Of a stretch of DNA of 64,000 nt, positions 37,393 to 47,951 are shown one piece after another. Within the stretch, counting starts at the first letter, position 1. Each line of letters begins with the position of its first letter. The stretch is from Nipponacmea schrenckii (lineage: Eukaryota; Mollusca; Gastropoda; Lottiidae): NCBI GenBank assembly GCA_030562195.1, contig JAUJPP010000005.1:12086826-12150825 (forward strand), in the 5' to 3' direction. A program made the position numbers and the translations under genes. The notes beneath the pieces are model-generated. The model saw only the letters and a list, made by a program, of their open reading frames with translations, was not told the origin of the DNA and made no database searches.

Positions 37393-40300
37393 TTAGTCAT
37401 AATGATATTAGATTTAATGTCCACATAATTGTCGTTTGACGGGTTTTGATTTAGAAATTTGCATGTTTAAACTTAATGTCAAAATTAGAAAAAGAATTTT
37501 AAACATTTTTTATCAATGTTTTTTTTTTATTTTTGAGAAAAATTATCACGCAGCATTTGCTTTGATAATTACCACAATTAGTTTTATCTTTGCATCTTAA
37601 TACATTGTATAGGGACATGAAATTCAAGGAGTTTTACTTTTTCTCCGTATTGATTGAGTGAAGAGGCACAACGCCATGAAGCCCTTTTTCATGATAGTTT
37701 CTCCGTTTAAGGGTATTATCTCGCTCCATGCCAAGCAAAGCCTCCAAGCCTCCGAACCTTTGGGTGCCAAGGAAGCACAAATTCATCGAGTCAATAACAT
37801 AATTTTACTTTATGATTTATTTTTTACGGTAATGTTAAAAAAAATGAAATGAAATGAATGGAGTTTTACGTCCTACTCTTCTGCACCTTATGGGCTAAAG
37901 AAGACGGGCAACGCCATGTAGTGTGCAATGAGGGAAATTTTGCAAGGACAGCGGCATAAGCATACTCCTTTTGCGATTTCCAACTGTCGAGGGATCTTTA
38001 ACGTGCACAGCCTGTAGCACACGGGGCCTCGGTTTATTGTCCCATCCGAACGACTAGACGCTTTTTCCATGTTACGGTAATGTTAAAAATATGAAACCAA
38101 CTTATTATATACAGACCATATAATTTTATGTGAAAAGAAATAGGAAGGTTTGCCTTGATTTATACGTGGGAATTACACCGGTTAAACCAACACTTCTTCA
38201 AAATGACTATAATTTAAAAGACGTTTTATTATTAGAAAGTTAACAATCTATATATAAACACTGTATAAAAAAATTTTAAGGTGTACGTACGTGACAAGAC
38301 TAGATTAACACTTACTTAAGAGTTTTGTACTTCAACTTTTTGTTTTGTGTCACAAGCCACGACATGCCCGTCTTGCGTTAAGTTACTATATTGTTGTGAA
38401 GTGTCCTTAATGTTTTATCTACTGAACGAGTCATTCTCTTGTAACGTTACGTAAAGTTTGTATTATTTTGTCTACTGAACGAGTCACTCTCTTGTAACGT
38501 TACGTAATGTTTGTATTATTTTGTCTACTGAACGAGTCATTCTCTTGTAACTTTACATAATGTTTGTATTATTTTGTCTACTGCACGAGTCATTCTCTTG
38601 TAACGTTACGTAATGTTTGTATTATTTTGTCTACTGAACGAGTCACTCTCTTGTAACTTTACATAATGTTTGTATTATTTTGTCTACTGCACGAGTCATT
38701 CTCTTGTAACGTTACGTAATGTTTGTATTATTTTGTCTACTGAACGAGTCATTCTCTTGTAACGTAGTATGTTTTATTACTTTGTCTACTGAACGAGTCA
38801 CTCTCTTGTAACGTTACGTAATGTTTGTATTATTTTGTCTACTGAACGAGTCACTCTCTTGTAACGTTACGTAATGTTTGTATTATTTTGTCTACTGAAC
38901 GAGTCACTCTGTTGTAACGTAGTGTTTTATTATTTTGTCTACTGAACGAGTTATTGTCTTGTAACGTAACATTTTTATTATTTTGTCTACTGAACGAGTC
39001 ATTCTCTTGTAACCTTACGTAGTGTTTTTTTGTTTTATCTACTGAACGAGTCACTCTGTTGTAACGTTACGTAGTGTTTTTTGGTTTTATCTACTGAACG
39101 AGTCACTCTGTTGTAACGTTACGTAGTGTTTTTTTGTTTTATCTACTGAACGAGTCACTCTGTTGTAACGTTACGTAATGTTTTTATTGTTTTATCTACT
39201 GAACGAGTCACTCTGTTGTAACCTAACGTAGTGTTTTTATTGTTTTATCTACTGAACGAGTCACTCTGTTGTAACGTTACATAGTGTTTTTATTGTTTTA
39301 TCTACTGAACGAGTCACTCCGCTGTAACGTTAAGTGGTATGTTTTTTATTATTGCGTCTACTATACGAGTATCTGCAAATATATCATTTAGACTAGCTAC
39401 TTGGACAGTACGCCAAATAAATATTGTGTACATTCTACAATAGACGTATTAATAACACATGTTACTTTTAGTGTTGTCACATGTGTTGCTACAATGTAAA
39501 ATAATAACATAGAGTTTGGTGAAATCGGTAAAAAATTGGTAAAAAAAGAACAGATAAAAAATTCGTTGGTGGTGATACAAATTTGTCCTAAATTAGTAAA
39601 GTACTAAGTATTGGATTAGTCGAATCAACACAGCATCCCTTTCAGAGAGTCCACATTCCTAATAATAAATATTTGATAATTTGTCAACTCAGCACCTCTT
39701 TCAGAGAGTCCACATTCCTAATAATAAATATTTGATATTTTGTCAACTCAGCACCTCTTTTAGAGAGTCCACTGGACGAAATTGATGATAAAAAAATAAA
39801 ACATTTCAAACCTCAAATATGCGATGATGTAGATAATCCAAACATTGTAGAAGAATTTAGGTTAAATACACAAGACAAACAGCCACATGTCAACAACAGA
39901 TAATAATTACGTCATCAGTTGTTGTGCACTGGTGACCTTACTCTGTTGACCATCATGTGATAGCAGTTAAAGGTGAAGTAACACGAATAAAATGAAGGTG
40001 ATTTCCTTGAAATGAAAAGAAAATAAAGTGAAATTAATATCCTACTTCTTAACTCGAGTCGACTAATGTAAAAGGGGCAAAACTATGCAGTGTGCAATGA
40101 AGGAAAGTTTGTTAGGATATCGGCAGAAACTTACTCTTTTTCGATTTGCAATGATAATGTATGTGTGTATTGGACCTCGGTTTATTGTCAACTAGACACT
40201 TTTCCTTGTTAACGACTGATATTCTCATAAAAATTTCAAAAAGTCTATTTCTTTGTACAGCCAATAGTGTATAAATAGATGTACATGAGTGTTGTTTTCT

Positions 40301-43300
40301 GCATCGAATTCAATATGGTACAGCGTATATCATTGAATCGATGTATCGCGATATGACATGCCATGATACGCGTATAATATCCCGGGTTAGTGTATTAATA
40401 CTAGACGATACAGGGCATTCCATAACAAGTCGGTAATATTTTATTTACTAGTCGGTGAGTGCATGCTTATCCCATTATAAATAAATTTCGCGGACTTCAC
40501 TGAAATCCATTGTTTTAAAAAAACTATAGTTAAATTACTAGTAATAACATTTGTTACCTCAAAATATAAGTGTTAAATTATAAAATATTGAAAGCTTGGA
40601 GAAAAAGTGTTTCTTTTTATCTATTACCCCATATCGCGATATGTATTGTATCGTGACCCTTGTATCGCGATACGTATCGTTTCGTGGCATGATTGGCAAT
40701 ACACAGCACTAGTACAGCGTGACATTTTTTATATAATAAAATGTGTAATATATAATACGGGCAATGATTCATAGCTATTAATCGTGTTCTAGCTGTCAAA
40801 TTAGGACAAAATTTCAAACAGCCTTGGGCTATTATTATCATATTCAACTACCTGGCCGTGACGTAGCTCGTATATCGATCGTTGGCCTCGTTTTCTTATG
40901 ATCCATCTGTCAATCAACAAAGTAGTCCGTTTATCAGTTCTCTTTTCTTTCTTTGGTCAGAGATTCAAAACTCATACAAGCACTAGATTGAGTCAAAAGG
41001 CAAACCTAAGTCAGAGATTCGGACTAGCCATCTCAAAAACTGTTTAATTTATGTCACCAGAATATAGCCTCAAGTTTCGAGCCTCAAGTCGTTTTTCTCT
41101 TACGTCAATTAAAAACTTTCATTTTGAACATCAAAGCTGATTGAAGTTTATGTATATTTTTTCTGACATCTTTAAATGCATGCTACGACAAAAATATAAA
41201 TTTCAAGTGAAAATAAAATTAAATAAGAGAAAATAAATGAATTTAAATAAACGGTACCAAATTATAGAATGCAAATCAAACTAAGCCACTAGCAATATAT
41301 AAACGAAGGAAATAGCATTAACACGTAGACTGGAAACCTTTAAATATTCCATTAACAGGTATTAAATTGTCTACTTTTGCGGTCTTGATCGCAGGAACAA
41401 AGATCTGTCCATCTAGTACACATGTGCTTGTTTTCTTTTTTTGTATTTTAGACAAATGGTACATTGAAATATTGTATAATTCTTTTGCGGTCATGTACTT
41501 GATTGCAGGAACATAAATCTGTCCATATAATGCACATGTACTTATGTATTTTTAGATGAATTGTACATTGAAATATTGTATATTTCTTTTGCGTTCATGT
41601 ACTTGATTGCAGGAACATAAATCTGTCCCTATAATGCACATGTACTTATGTATTTTTAGATGAATTGTACATTGAAATATTGTATATTTCTTTTGCGTTC
41701 ATGTACTACATCGCAAGAAGATAGACCCGTCCATTTAACACATGTATTTTTAAATGAATTGTACATTGAAATATTCTGTTTGACTGAATGTTAGACAGGA
41801 CGATCTCCAGGTATATTGGACCTAATTCTGACGCATATAAAATTAAGAATTAATTTAATTAGAGGGGTTCTCATAAGAGAAAATATGTTAAAAAAAAAGA
41901 ATCCTCGGGAAGGCAGGCAACTCCTCTAATTGAGCCGATGCTCAGGCGGGTAAGTCTTAGCTAAAGTCTAGGGTAAATAAGTGAGTAATGACATGTTATA
42001 CAAATATACAAGGTCAAATATATTGTTTAGTGAAAACGATACAAACTGTTGATATCCATATCCCTGAATCGTATAATTATTCGTGGTTTATTTAGACAAT
42101 AATATTAAGTGTATGTCCCCTGTACACACCCCGATAATCATAAAACTCTTCAATATTAAAGAGGGGTATAAATCAGAGGTGCCGCTATGAAATATTGTGT
42201 GAAGGTCGATCATGGGCCCCTCACTATGTATATTACCCCCCCCCCACTCTTTCTTCTAGAAATGCCACTGATATGAATGTCCACTTATATTATGAAAAAT
42301 ACCTTTCCAAAAATAACATCTCTTGCCATTGATTATTCAGGCGAACTATACGGTTATTTGTACCGTATAGACCCCTTTTTATTTATCGTTGGGTGTGATT
42401 ATGAAAATGGTTACTATGTATTATACAAAAGTTATATTGCCCTACCCTCTGCCCTCTGCTTGATATAATCTTGTTTCGCTTCAGGACTCATCAAGTAGTG
42501 GTATTCTTGAGTTTAAGTTTGTCAGTTATTACAATGATGAGGGAGATGGCGCTAACGGTCATTGCTGTGATGGAAAATTATTTATCTGTCCTTCCGACTG
42601 CGATCACCAATTTAAACTGTGCGTGGATCGCTTTCCTGGGTAAGACTAGTGGAGTTTTACGTCCTGCTCTAATAGCCAATCAGATGGCTGCAATTTGAAT
42701 CTAATTTTTAATCTGAGAAATTTCTCTTCGAAGATCGTACTTGGTCGATTGCTTGTTGTATTGAACGGGGCGACAAAGAATGCTGTGCTTGCATGAACGT
42801 TCTATCGATCGTGCTGTATTTGGTTTCTAAATGGGTTTCCCAGGCTTGATGGAATTGCTTAGGCATGGTAGGTCAATGGCAGTGCGCTCGATATTGGGTA
42901 AAATAGCACATGATTTTTATTTTTGATGATTACAGAATGACTGGGGACAGCTGCTATACATCCGGGGAAGTTGTTAATCAAGACAATATTCCAAGCTTTG
43001 GAAGTTATATAGGACATCAACCAAATTATTTTAAAGTTCATTTCAACTCATGGCCGGTAAGAAATCCAATACTTTTAATTGTAAACATTTGCATTAGCTC
43101 AAGCAATCATTTTATTGATTCGATACCGATTTATCGTGAAAATATCGTTTAGAATAGACAGTGTCCATTCGATATCCCGTCAATGTACGTATAGTAATAT
43201 CGTGATAAAATATACCGGTAATATATTGTGGTATAATCTTAAATAATATCGTAATAATATCGTAATATTATTTCCATACCTTATGACTGAATGTATCGTG

Positions 43301-46300
43301 AAATGATACAATACACTGGTAATATATCGTGATATTATCGTATATAATATTCACAATTGCCTCTAGTAAAGAAAATAGCCTTTCAATATTTTATCATAGA
43401 ACGTATTGTAATATCGTGATACGATTAAATTGCGATGTAATTGATGTATCAAAATACTGTGATGAAACGATGATTGAATTGATGCGAAATAACGCTATTG
43501 AATCGATATCGTATCACTAAACGTCTAATAATATTGCCGTTCATCATTACAGTGTCATATCACGATTTATTAGTAATTTACTAAATGTAGTTCAAGGAGT
43601 TAACTAGACATCTACTAACGAACTTTTTATTTATTTAAAATAGGGCAGAGTTTTAGTCCGAGTTAAAATAGTGGATGTGGACGATAATTCTGATGATTTC
43701 GTTGAAACGCTTCAAAAATATATTTCCAGATCTCCGACCAGACCAGCTCGCTACTCAGCAGAACTACTGGCATCTCGGACTAGGTAGGATAACTTTATTT
43801 TTTTGTCATTATCTATATGAATCAATTCAAACGTGCAAATATATTTACTTATCCTGTTTAATGTGTCCTTATCAACCTTTATTCTTCGACTACAGAAAAC
43901 TTTTCCTTCAGTTTGCTACTGGTTTTCCCACTAAATGTCCCGGAAATAGATAATGCTAAGCTTAATCCTACCAAGTTCCTCTTTTGCGATATCAGTGGTG
44001 CAGTAGTATTATATTACATTACAATCCACGGTATTTTTTTACCTTTGATGTCGATGACGATTATTTCATATATTAACCTGTGGACGAATCTATCGGAAAA
44101 AGGGGGTTAATAGTAAAAAAGAAACATAGTTTTCCTTGGATTGTAAGATAGATATAGACCTCAACCCCCTCGGTTAATATTCGAAAAAAATATAAACCTC
44201 GTATCGGTCTATATCTTATACATATACCATTTGATTCAATTACAGATTAGAACTGGACATCCGTGTATCATGTGATAGTCACTATTATACCAGAGACTGT
44301 TCTGTTTACTGTAAACCACAGAGCGATGCTGAAAATGGGTTCTATACCTGTAACCAGGTCACTGGGGCTAAAATATGCAAGGCAGGTCAGTAAAAGGTCA
44401 TTGGTTTTATTATGCAAAATGTGTGATGACTTTGTAGATAGCTGGCCCTGTTTGTTCGTGGAATCCCAGTATCATAAAACAGGCAAACACCAGTGTCGTC
44501 ATAATTAGATGCCATTGGTGGCTGTATCAATACAATTTCAAACGGGGTACGAGCTTTGCTTTTGAAAGTGGAATGCGTGTGTACTACCAGACCCTTTAAA
44601 CTTAAACCAGGGTGCAGACAATGCTTTCGAAATAGGACTCTTAACCTTTTAAAGATGGTCAGATTCATTTCAAATGCCACTGGTATTATTTTCGAATATA
44701 ACCCATGAGCCTACTTGCAGGTTGGACTGGGGAGAATTGTAATATGGATATTGATGAATGTGCAACCAGCCCCTGTCAGAATAACGGTACCTGTGTTAAC
44801 AACCCGGGAAATTATAGATGTACTTGTCTTGAAAACTACCACGGTAAGTCCCTTTTCTCGGTTATAAAACTTTATTTAGAAATAAAGCGTTGTGTGATAT
44901 CCACCAGATATTTATTGGACTGAAAAGCTTGTGTGATCTGTTTCAAAAACTGAAAAACTTTTCTAGGTGTAGTGCGTAGGACGCAAACAACCATTTCATT
45001 TCGTAGAAAGTGTCGCTTAAGACCCATCTGTTTCAACAACAGATGAGCTAAAACGTCAACCTATGTAAACACATTTCATTTAAATTTCAGGATTTCATTG
45101 TAAAGTATGCCCAGTCTTTTCTAGTCAACCATGTAAACACATTTCATTTAAATTTCAGGATTTCATTGTGAAGTAAGTCCAATCTGCTCCAGTCAACCAT
45201 GTAAAAACGGTGGAACTTGTACAGAAGGCTTCATGCTTACATACAATTGCACGTGTGCTTTTGGGTACAGCGGAAACACGTGTGAAACACGCGATGACCC
45301 TTGTACGTGGACACCATGCGAAAATAATGGTCTGTGTGCCAGTGACCCAGTGACCTACGATTATAACTGCACGTGTAATGAGACGTGGATAGGGGATAAG
45401 TGTGAAATTCTACAACCGCCGTTTACACCCATCACGTTGTTTGGAGGTAAGTTGGTTCAAAGTCTTCTCATTATCAAGATAACTGCAACTAAAGCCCATC
45501 ACAGACTTGGTTCTTAGGTTACTACACTCTTAACCCATGATCAGATCAACCTCTTCTATAGCTAGTGTTCGGTTTCTTTCTCCCCAAGTGTGTAATATAG
45601 TGCAGTTTTGATCAGATATTTGAGCTTGTATAAAGCTTTAGATGATCCAACATTCATCCAACACCACCATCACTCCTCCCGCTACATCCACCCTTTGCTT
45701 GATTTATATTTCAAACTTTGGATAACCCTCAATCCAAACCAATGTATTCCTCTTTCAGAGACGACCAGAATTACGTTATTGGGTGAAATAGATGATAAAA
45801 ATATGCCGGAATTGGTCAAAGGGTTAGAGAATTTATCTCGGGATTTAGGAAAAGTGAATGGTACCATTATAATCCAATTGGAGACTCAAGTCCTGGAAAT
45901 TAAGCTTGGGTAAGTATAATAGACAATGCTCTGAGAGTCTAAAATGTGACTTGGAACTCCGAGCATGAAGTAATAACACATTATCTGTGAATTAATTTTC
46001 ACATATAAGATTGATTTTGCCACTCTTAAGTTGTGAAAATCGTCTAAAATAATTATTTAAGAGGATTAATTTCTCTCGTAACAAGAGACAAATCAAAATG
46101 ATATATTATTCATTTTCAGTACTGTAATAACCGAGGTAGAGTTTCTGGTTGCAAATAATTATGGTGGAAATGTTATTGACAACAACAGTATAGACGCCAT
46201 CTTTAAAGATAATAAACCGGAAGTTATCAATAGTTACCTCCCCTTACCATTGTATTTCTCCAGTGCGGGTATAGCTGATCCCGAAGCTGTTAAGGGCATG

Positions 46301-47951
46301 AAACCTATAGTAAGTATAGCTTCAATCATTCTATGGTCGAAACGAAGCATTCCATTCCATTCCAAACAGTCTAGAAAGCTCATCTGGATGTTGGTGATTT
46401 TATTATATTTCCACTCTCACTGTAATTCTTTTAATAAACCCTTCGACAAGAAACGCATTCCAATTCACGTAAACTGCGGTGAAGCACGTGCTCACATTCC
46501 CGAGCGCGTAGAAATACAATAACATACGTTTTATCGTCTGCTGTGACCTAGATAGGGTTTTTGATGATCATTTCTATGGTCGAAGCAAAGTATTCAATGT
46601 ATTGAAAAAAACAGTCTAGAAGCTCATCTGGACGTTAATGATTTTATTGTAAAGAGTTTTGAAAAGGATCAATTGATGGATGTCTTTTTCTCATTCCTTC
46701 AGGTAGCAGTGCGCAAATACTTCCCTGTCCACGTATACGGTGCAAATCTGAAATGTCTTGAACAGCTATTTTGAATTTACAGGTACAAAGAGATTGGTCT
46801 GCTGACAATTGGTACGTGTTTCTGATCATTGCGTTAATCTGTGTAGCTGCCGTTGTTGTTTTTGGATTCTTCTTCATCAGACGAAGGTAAGTTACGTTTC
46901 GGGGAAGGGAGGGATTGATTCTCCAAAATGTAAAGCCCTTGGGTGGAGATATTTGGATTAAGGTTTCGGATTTTCTAGGTATTTTTCCAACATAAAATAC
47001 AAAGAATAAAAAATATATATAAAATATTACGATACACTACAGAAAGTCCCGAGTTAAAATAAATCATCTGGTCTGGTTTGGCGCGGACAGTATCAGATTT
47101 TGGGGAAGGGAGGGAATGATTCTCCCAGATGGACAGGCCTTTGGTGTAAGAAATACTTTATGGCGAAATTGAGATAAAGGATATGTTGGGTATTTTTCTT
47201 TTGATCTGATCTAGAATTAGAAAAACAATAACTAGCCTAATAACAAGCCCGGAGTCTTTACGGATTCCGGAAAACTAAACATATCCATTAGATACCAAAA
47301 GATGAGATGCTCCAAAGAGCCTCGTATACAGAAAAGCAAGCTACTAGGCTTAACGCAGCGTCTGTATCTGTTATTTGTTATACATTCCATTGGCCTGAAT
47401 TCTAACTATTGTATTTCAGACGTTCTGCAAAAGAAGAAATTAAAGATGGCCTCCCGAATAACTTCGACGCTCCGCCAGAAAACAACATGGCGTTTGAGAA
47501 TGTGCTGTATCGGGAAAACAACGAAAACAACGAGACTCGAGAACAACAACCCTCCACAACTCTACCTTCCATGACCCTTGCTCTACCAGACGATCCCGAT
47601 ACGCTTGGTGGCGCTGCGGTGGCTAAACCATTAGACAATGCCTACGATGTTCCAAAACCTGTCAATCATTATCAAGATATCGACGAGTGTCGAAAACCGG
47701 AACCGCCACCACCGCGATGTGCCGGAGCTACTGCTGCCGGACCTTATTTAGACATGAATGGAACGGCTCAACGTGGAGTTGACAATACTTACCAAGATTT
47801 TAATAAGCTAGCTGTCTCGATGAAGGACGTGGAGGAGAGCGAGGAGAATCCTTATCACGATATCGACAAAATCAAGGAAGAATTTGATATCAGTGATTTA
47901 AGTTCCGATTCCGAAGATGAGATAGCGAAGGCGAAATCTTCCAATGCATAA
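32412..47951 (+). CDS. DSL-B: Notch ligand with three EGF repeats and Tyr-rich tail
   Basis: Eleven exons give 666 codons: 32412-32468, 42485-42639, 42936-43056, 43644-43783, 44246-44385, 44721-44843, 45159-45446, 45759-45909, 46120-46309, 46783-46886, 47420-47951. Exons 2-11 (42485 on) are firm. Exon 1, 10 kb upstream, is inferred from its signal peptide (MLRFYQGLAVTFMLLNFIQ), its phase-0 donor and its parallel to DSL-A; an in-frame ATG at 32355 is an alternative start. After a MNNL-type domain (20-157, HCCDGKLFICPSDC) come a DSL domain (167-211: CDSHYYTRDC, CNQVTGAKIC, GWTGENC), EGF1 with DIDEC (218-249) and two more EGFs (about 255-325). A cysteine-free region of about 120 residues I do not recognise follows, then a membrane helix (about 465-486) and a 180-residue tail. 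The tail has FENVLY and five Tyr-x-Asp or Tyr-Asp motifs. It is a membrane Notch ligand by domain order; the tail suggests a cytoplasmic signalling or endocytic role (inference). Intron phases match DSL-A. Confidence 0.85.
32469..34700. other. DSL-B intron 1, 5' part
   Basis: Unique-looking AT-rich sequence. A fragment at 33955-34015 (GAGTTTTACGTCCTACTCTT) is a 5' piece of the interspersed element best seen at 37855-38075. A direct repeat of about 25 bases (GAATTGAAAAGTAGGGTGAG type) occurs at 34450-34512. No exon recognised. Confidence 0.45.
34715..34890 (+). mobile_element. tRNA-Ser-derived SINE
   Basis: An RNA polymerase III A box (TGGCTCAGTGGTTGG, 34728-34742) and a perfect B box (GGTTCGAATCC, 34782-34792) are spaced as in a tRNA with a long variable arm. 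The anticodon arm GTCGC-CTGCTAG-GCGAC (34754-34770) gives anticodon GCT with U33 and A37, as in tRNA-Ser. The seven bases before and after do not pair into an acceptor stem, and the sequence continues into an unrelated body (CCTAGGCCCGTACTTTCCCG), so it is a SINE head rather than a tRNA gene. It ends near a C-run at 34868. It lies in DSL-B intron 1. Confidence 0.7.
34891..35590. other. DSL-B intron 1, no feature seen
   Basis: AT-rich; a 64-codon Lys/Asn-rich ORF (35129-35323) is a composition effect. Nothing else recognised. Confidence 0.4.
35600..36262. repeat. 59-60 bp minisatellite array in DSL-B intron 1
   Basis: Eleven units with TATAGCTTCTATTTACACTA, TTCTGATTTTCTAATCTTTG and TATGTGTATCAGGAACC. 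Units alternate between ACTTATAGC and CCCATATCGC endings, giving a partial higher-order (about 118-bp) pattern in the 3' half. Confidence 0.92.
36263..36785. other. DSL-B intron 1, no feature seen
   Basis: AT-rich unique-looking sequence; nothing recognised. Confidence 0.4.
36790..37220. repeat. M51 minisatellite array in DSL-B intron 1
   Basis: About seven diverged units with GTTTTATATCCTACTGTTCT and TATCTTATTGAACTAATGAA. Same family and orientation as 30100-30605. A pure poly(A) run of about 27 bases follows at 37365-37391. Confidence 0.85.
37630..38080 (+). mobile_element. interspersed element, best copy (SINE/MITE-like)
   Basis: The copy at 37855-38075 reads GGAGTTTTACGTCCTACTCT, TCTGCACCTTATGGGCTAA, GGGCAACGCCATGTAGTGTG, then GAGGGATCTTTAACGTGCAC, CCTCGGTTTATTGTCCCATC and ends near a TTTTTCCATGT. 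A second, more diverged copy is at 40010-40215. Partial 5' pieces are at 33955-34015 and 37640-37700. Its first about 45 bases match the M51 minisatellite unit. Class is uncertain because I see no clear pol III boxes. Confidence 0.65.
38390..39365. repeat. 53-bp minisatellite array (family M53) in DSL-B intron 1
   Basis: About 18 units: TTTTGTCTACTGAACGAGTC, then ATTCTCTTGTAACGTTACGT and AATGTTTGTATTA. It contains the self-complementary core AACGTT within TAACGTTACGTA. The reverse complement forms the array at 61800-62715 and a short stretch at 60865-60975. Confidence 0.95.
39630..39780. repeat. M60 minisatellite, short array
   Basis: Three units of about 58 bp with AGAGAGTCCACATTCCTAAT and ATATTTGATATTTTGTCAAC. 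In DSL-B intron 1. Confidence 0.85.
40010..40215 (+). mobile_element. interspersed element, diverged second copy
   Basis: Contains TATCCTACTTCTTAACTCG, GCAGTGTGCAATGAAGGAAA and GGACCTCGGTTTATTGTCAA, colinear with 37855-38075. Confidence 0.6.
40310..40710. mobile_element. CGATA-rich MITE-like element
   Basis: Inverted, palindrome-rich ends: ATCGATGTATCGCGATATGA at about 40336 and ATATCGCGATATGTATTGTA at about 40630, with TGTATCGCGATACGTATCGT and TGGCATGATTGGCAATAC toward the right end. This looks like a non-autonomous DNA transposon, but ends and target duplication are not resolved. A related ATATCGTGATA-rich tract lies at 43140-43540. Confidence 0.4.
40711..41340. other. DSL-B intron 1, no feature seen
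   Basis: AT-rich; nothing recognised. Confidence 0.4.
41345..41785. repeat. 104-bp tandem repeat in DSL-B intron 1
   Basis: Four units, the central ones 104 bp long, with TTTTGCGGTCATGTACTTGA, TTGCAGGAACATAAATCTGT and GAATTGTACATTGAAATATT. Confidence 0.9.
41786..42484. other. end of DSL-B intron 1
   Basis: A diverged relative of the 4632-5035 unit lies at 41790-41860 (AGACAGGACGATCTCCAGGT). A C-run is at 42235-42246. The polypyrimidine tract and CAG before 42485 form the exon 2 acceptor. Confidence 0.5.
43140..43545. repeat. ATATCGTGATA-rich tract in DSL-B intron 3
   Basis: Repeated short motifs such as AATATCGTGATA, TACCGGTAATATATTGTG and AATATCGTAATAATATCGTA. Probably degraded MITE or simple-sequence expansion; relates to 40310-40710 by motif only. 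Confidence 0.5.
45070..45206 (+). repeat. 68-bp tandem duplication spanning the exon 7 splice acceptor of DSL-B
   Basis: The block CACATTTCATTTAAATTTCAG plus the first bases of the exon (GATTTCATTGT...TCAACCATGTAAA) occurs twice, offset by 68 bases, giving acceptors at 45090/45091 and 45158/45159. Only the second keeps the EGF frame; using the first meets a stop after 23 codons. Confidence 0.9.
46890..47240. mobile_element. two diverged 3'-end copies of a Penelope-associated repeat in DSL-B intron 10
   Basis: 46893-46990 and 47095-47230 both begin TTTCGGGGAAGGGAGGGA or a close variant and continue through TTCTCC, GACAGGCCT or a variant, and (second copy) TTTTCTTTTGATCTGATCTAGAA. They match 60975-61110, which lies just downstream of the Penelope-like ORF on that element's strand. 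They may therefore be 5'-truncated copies of its 3' end. Confidence 0.55.
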
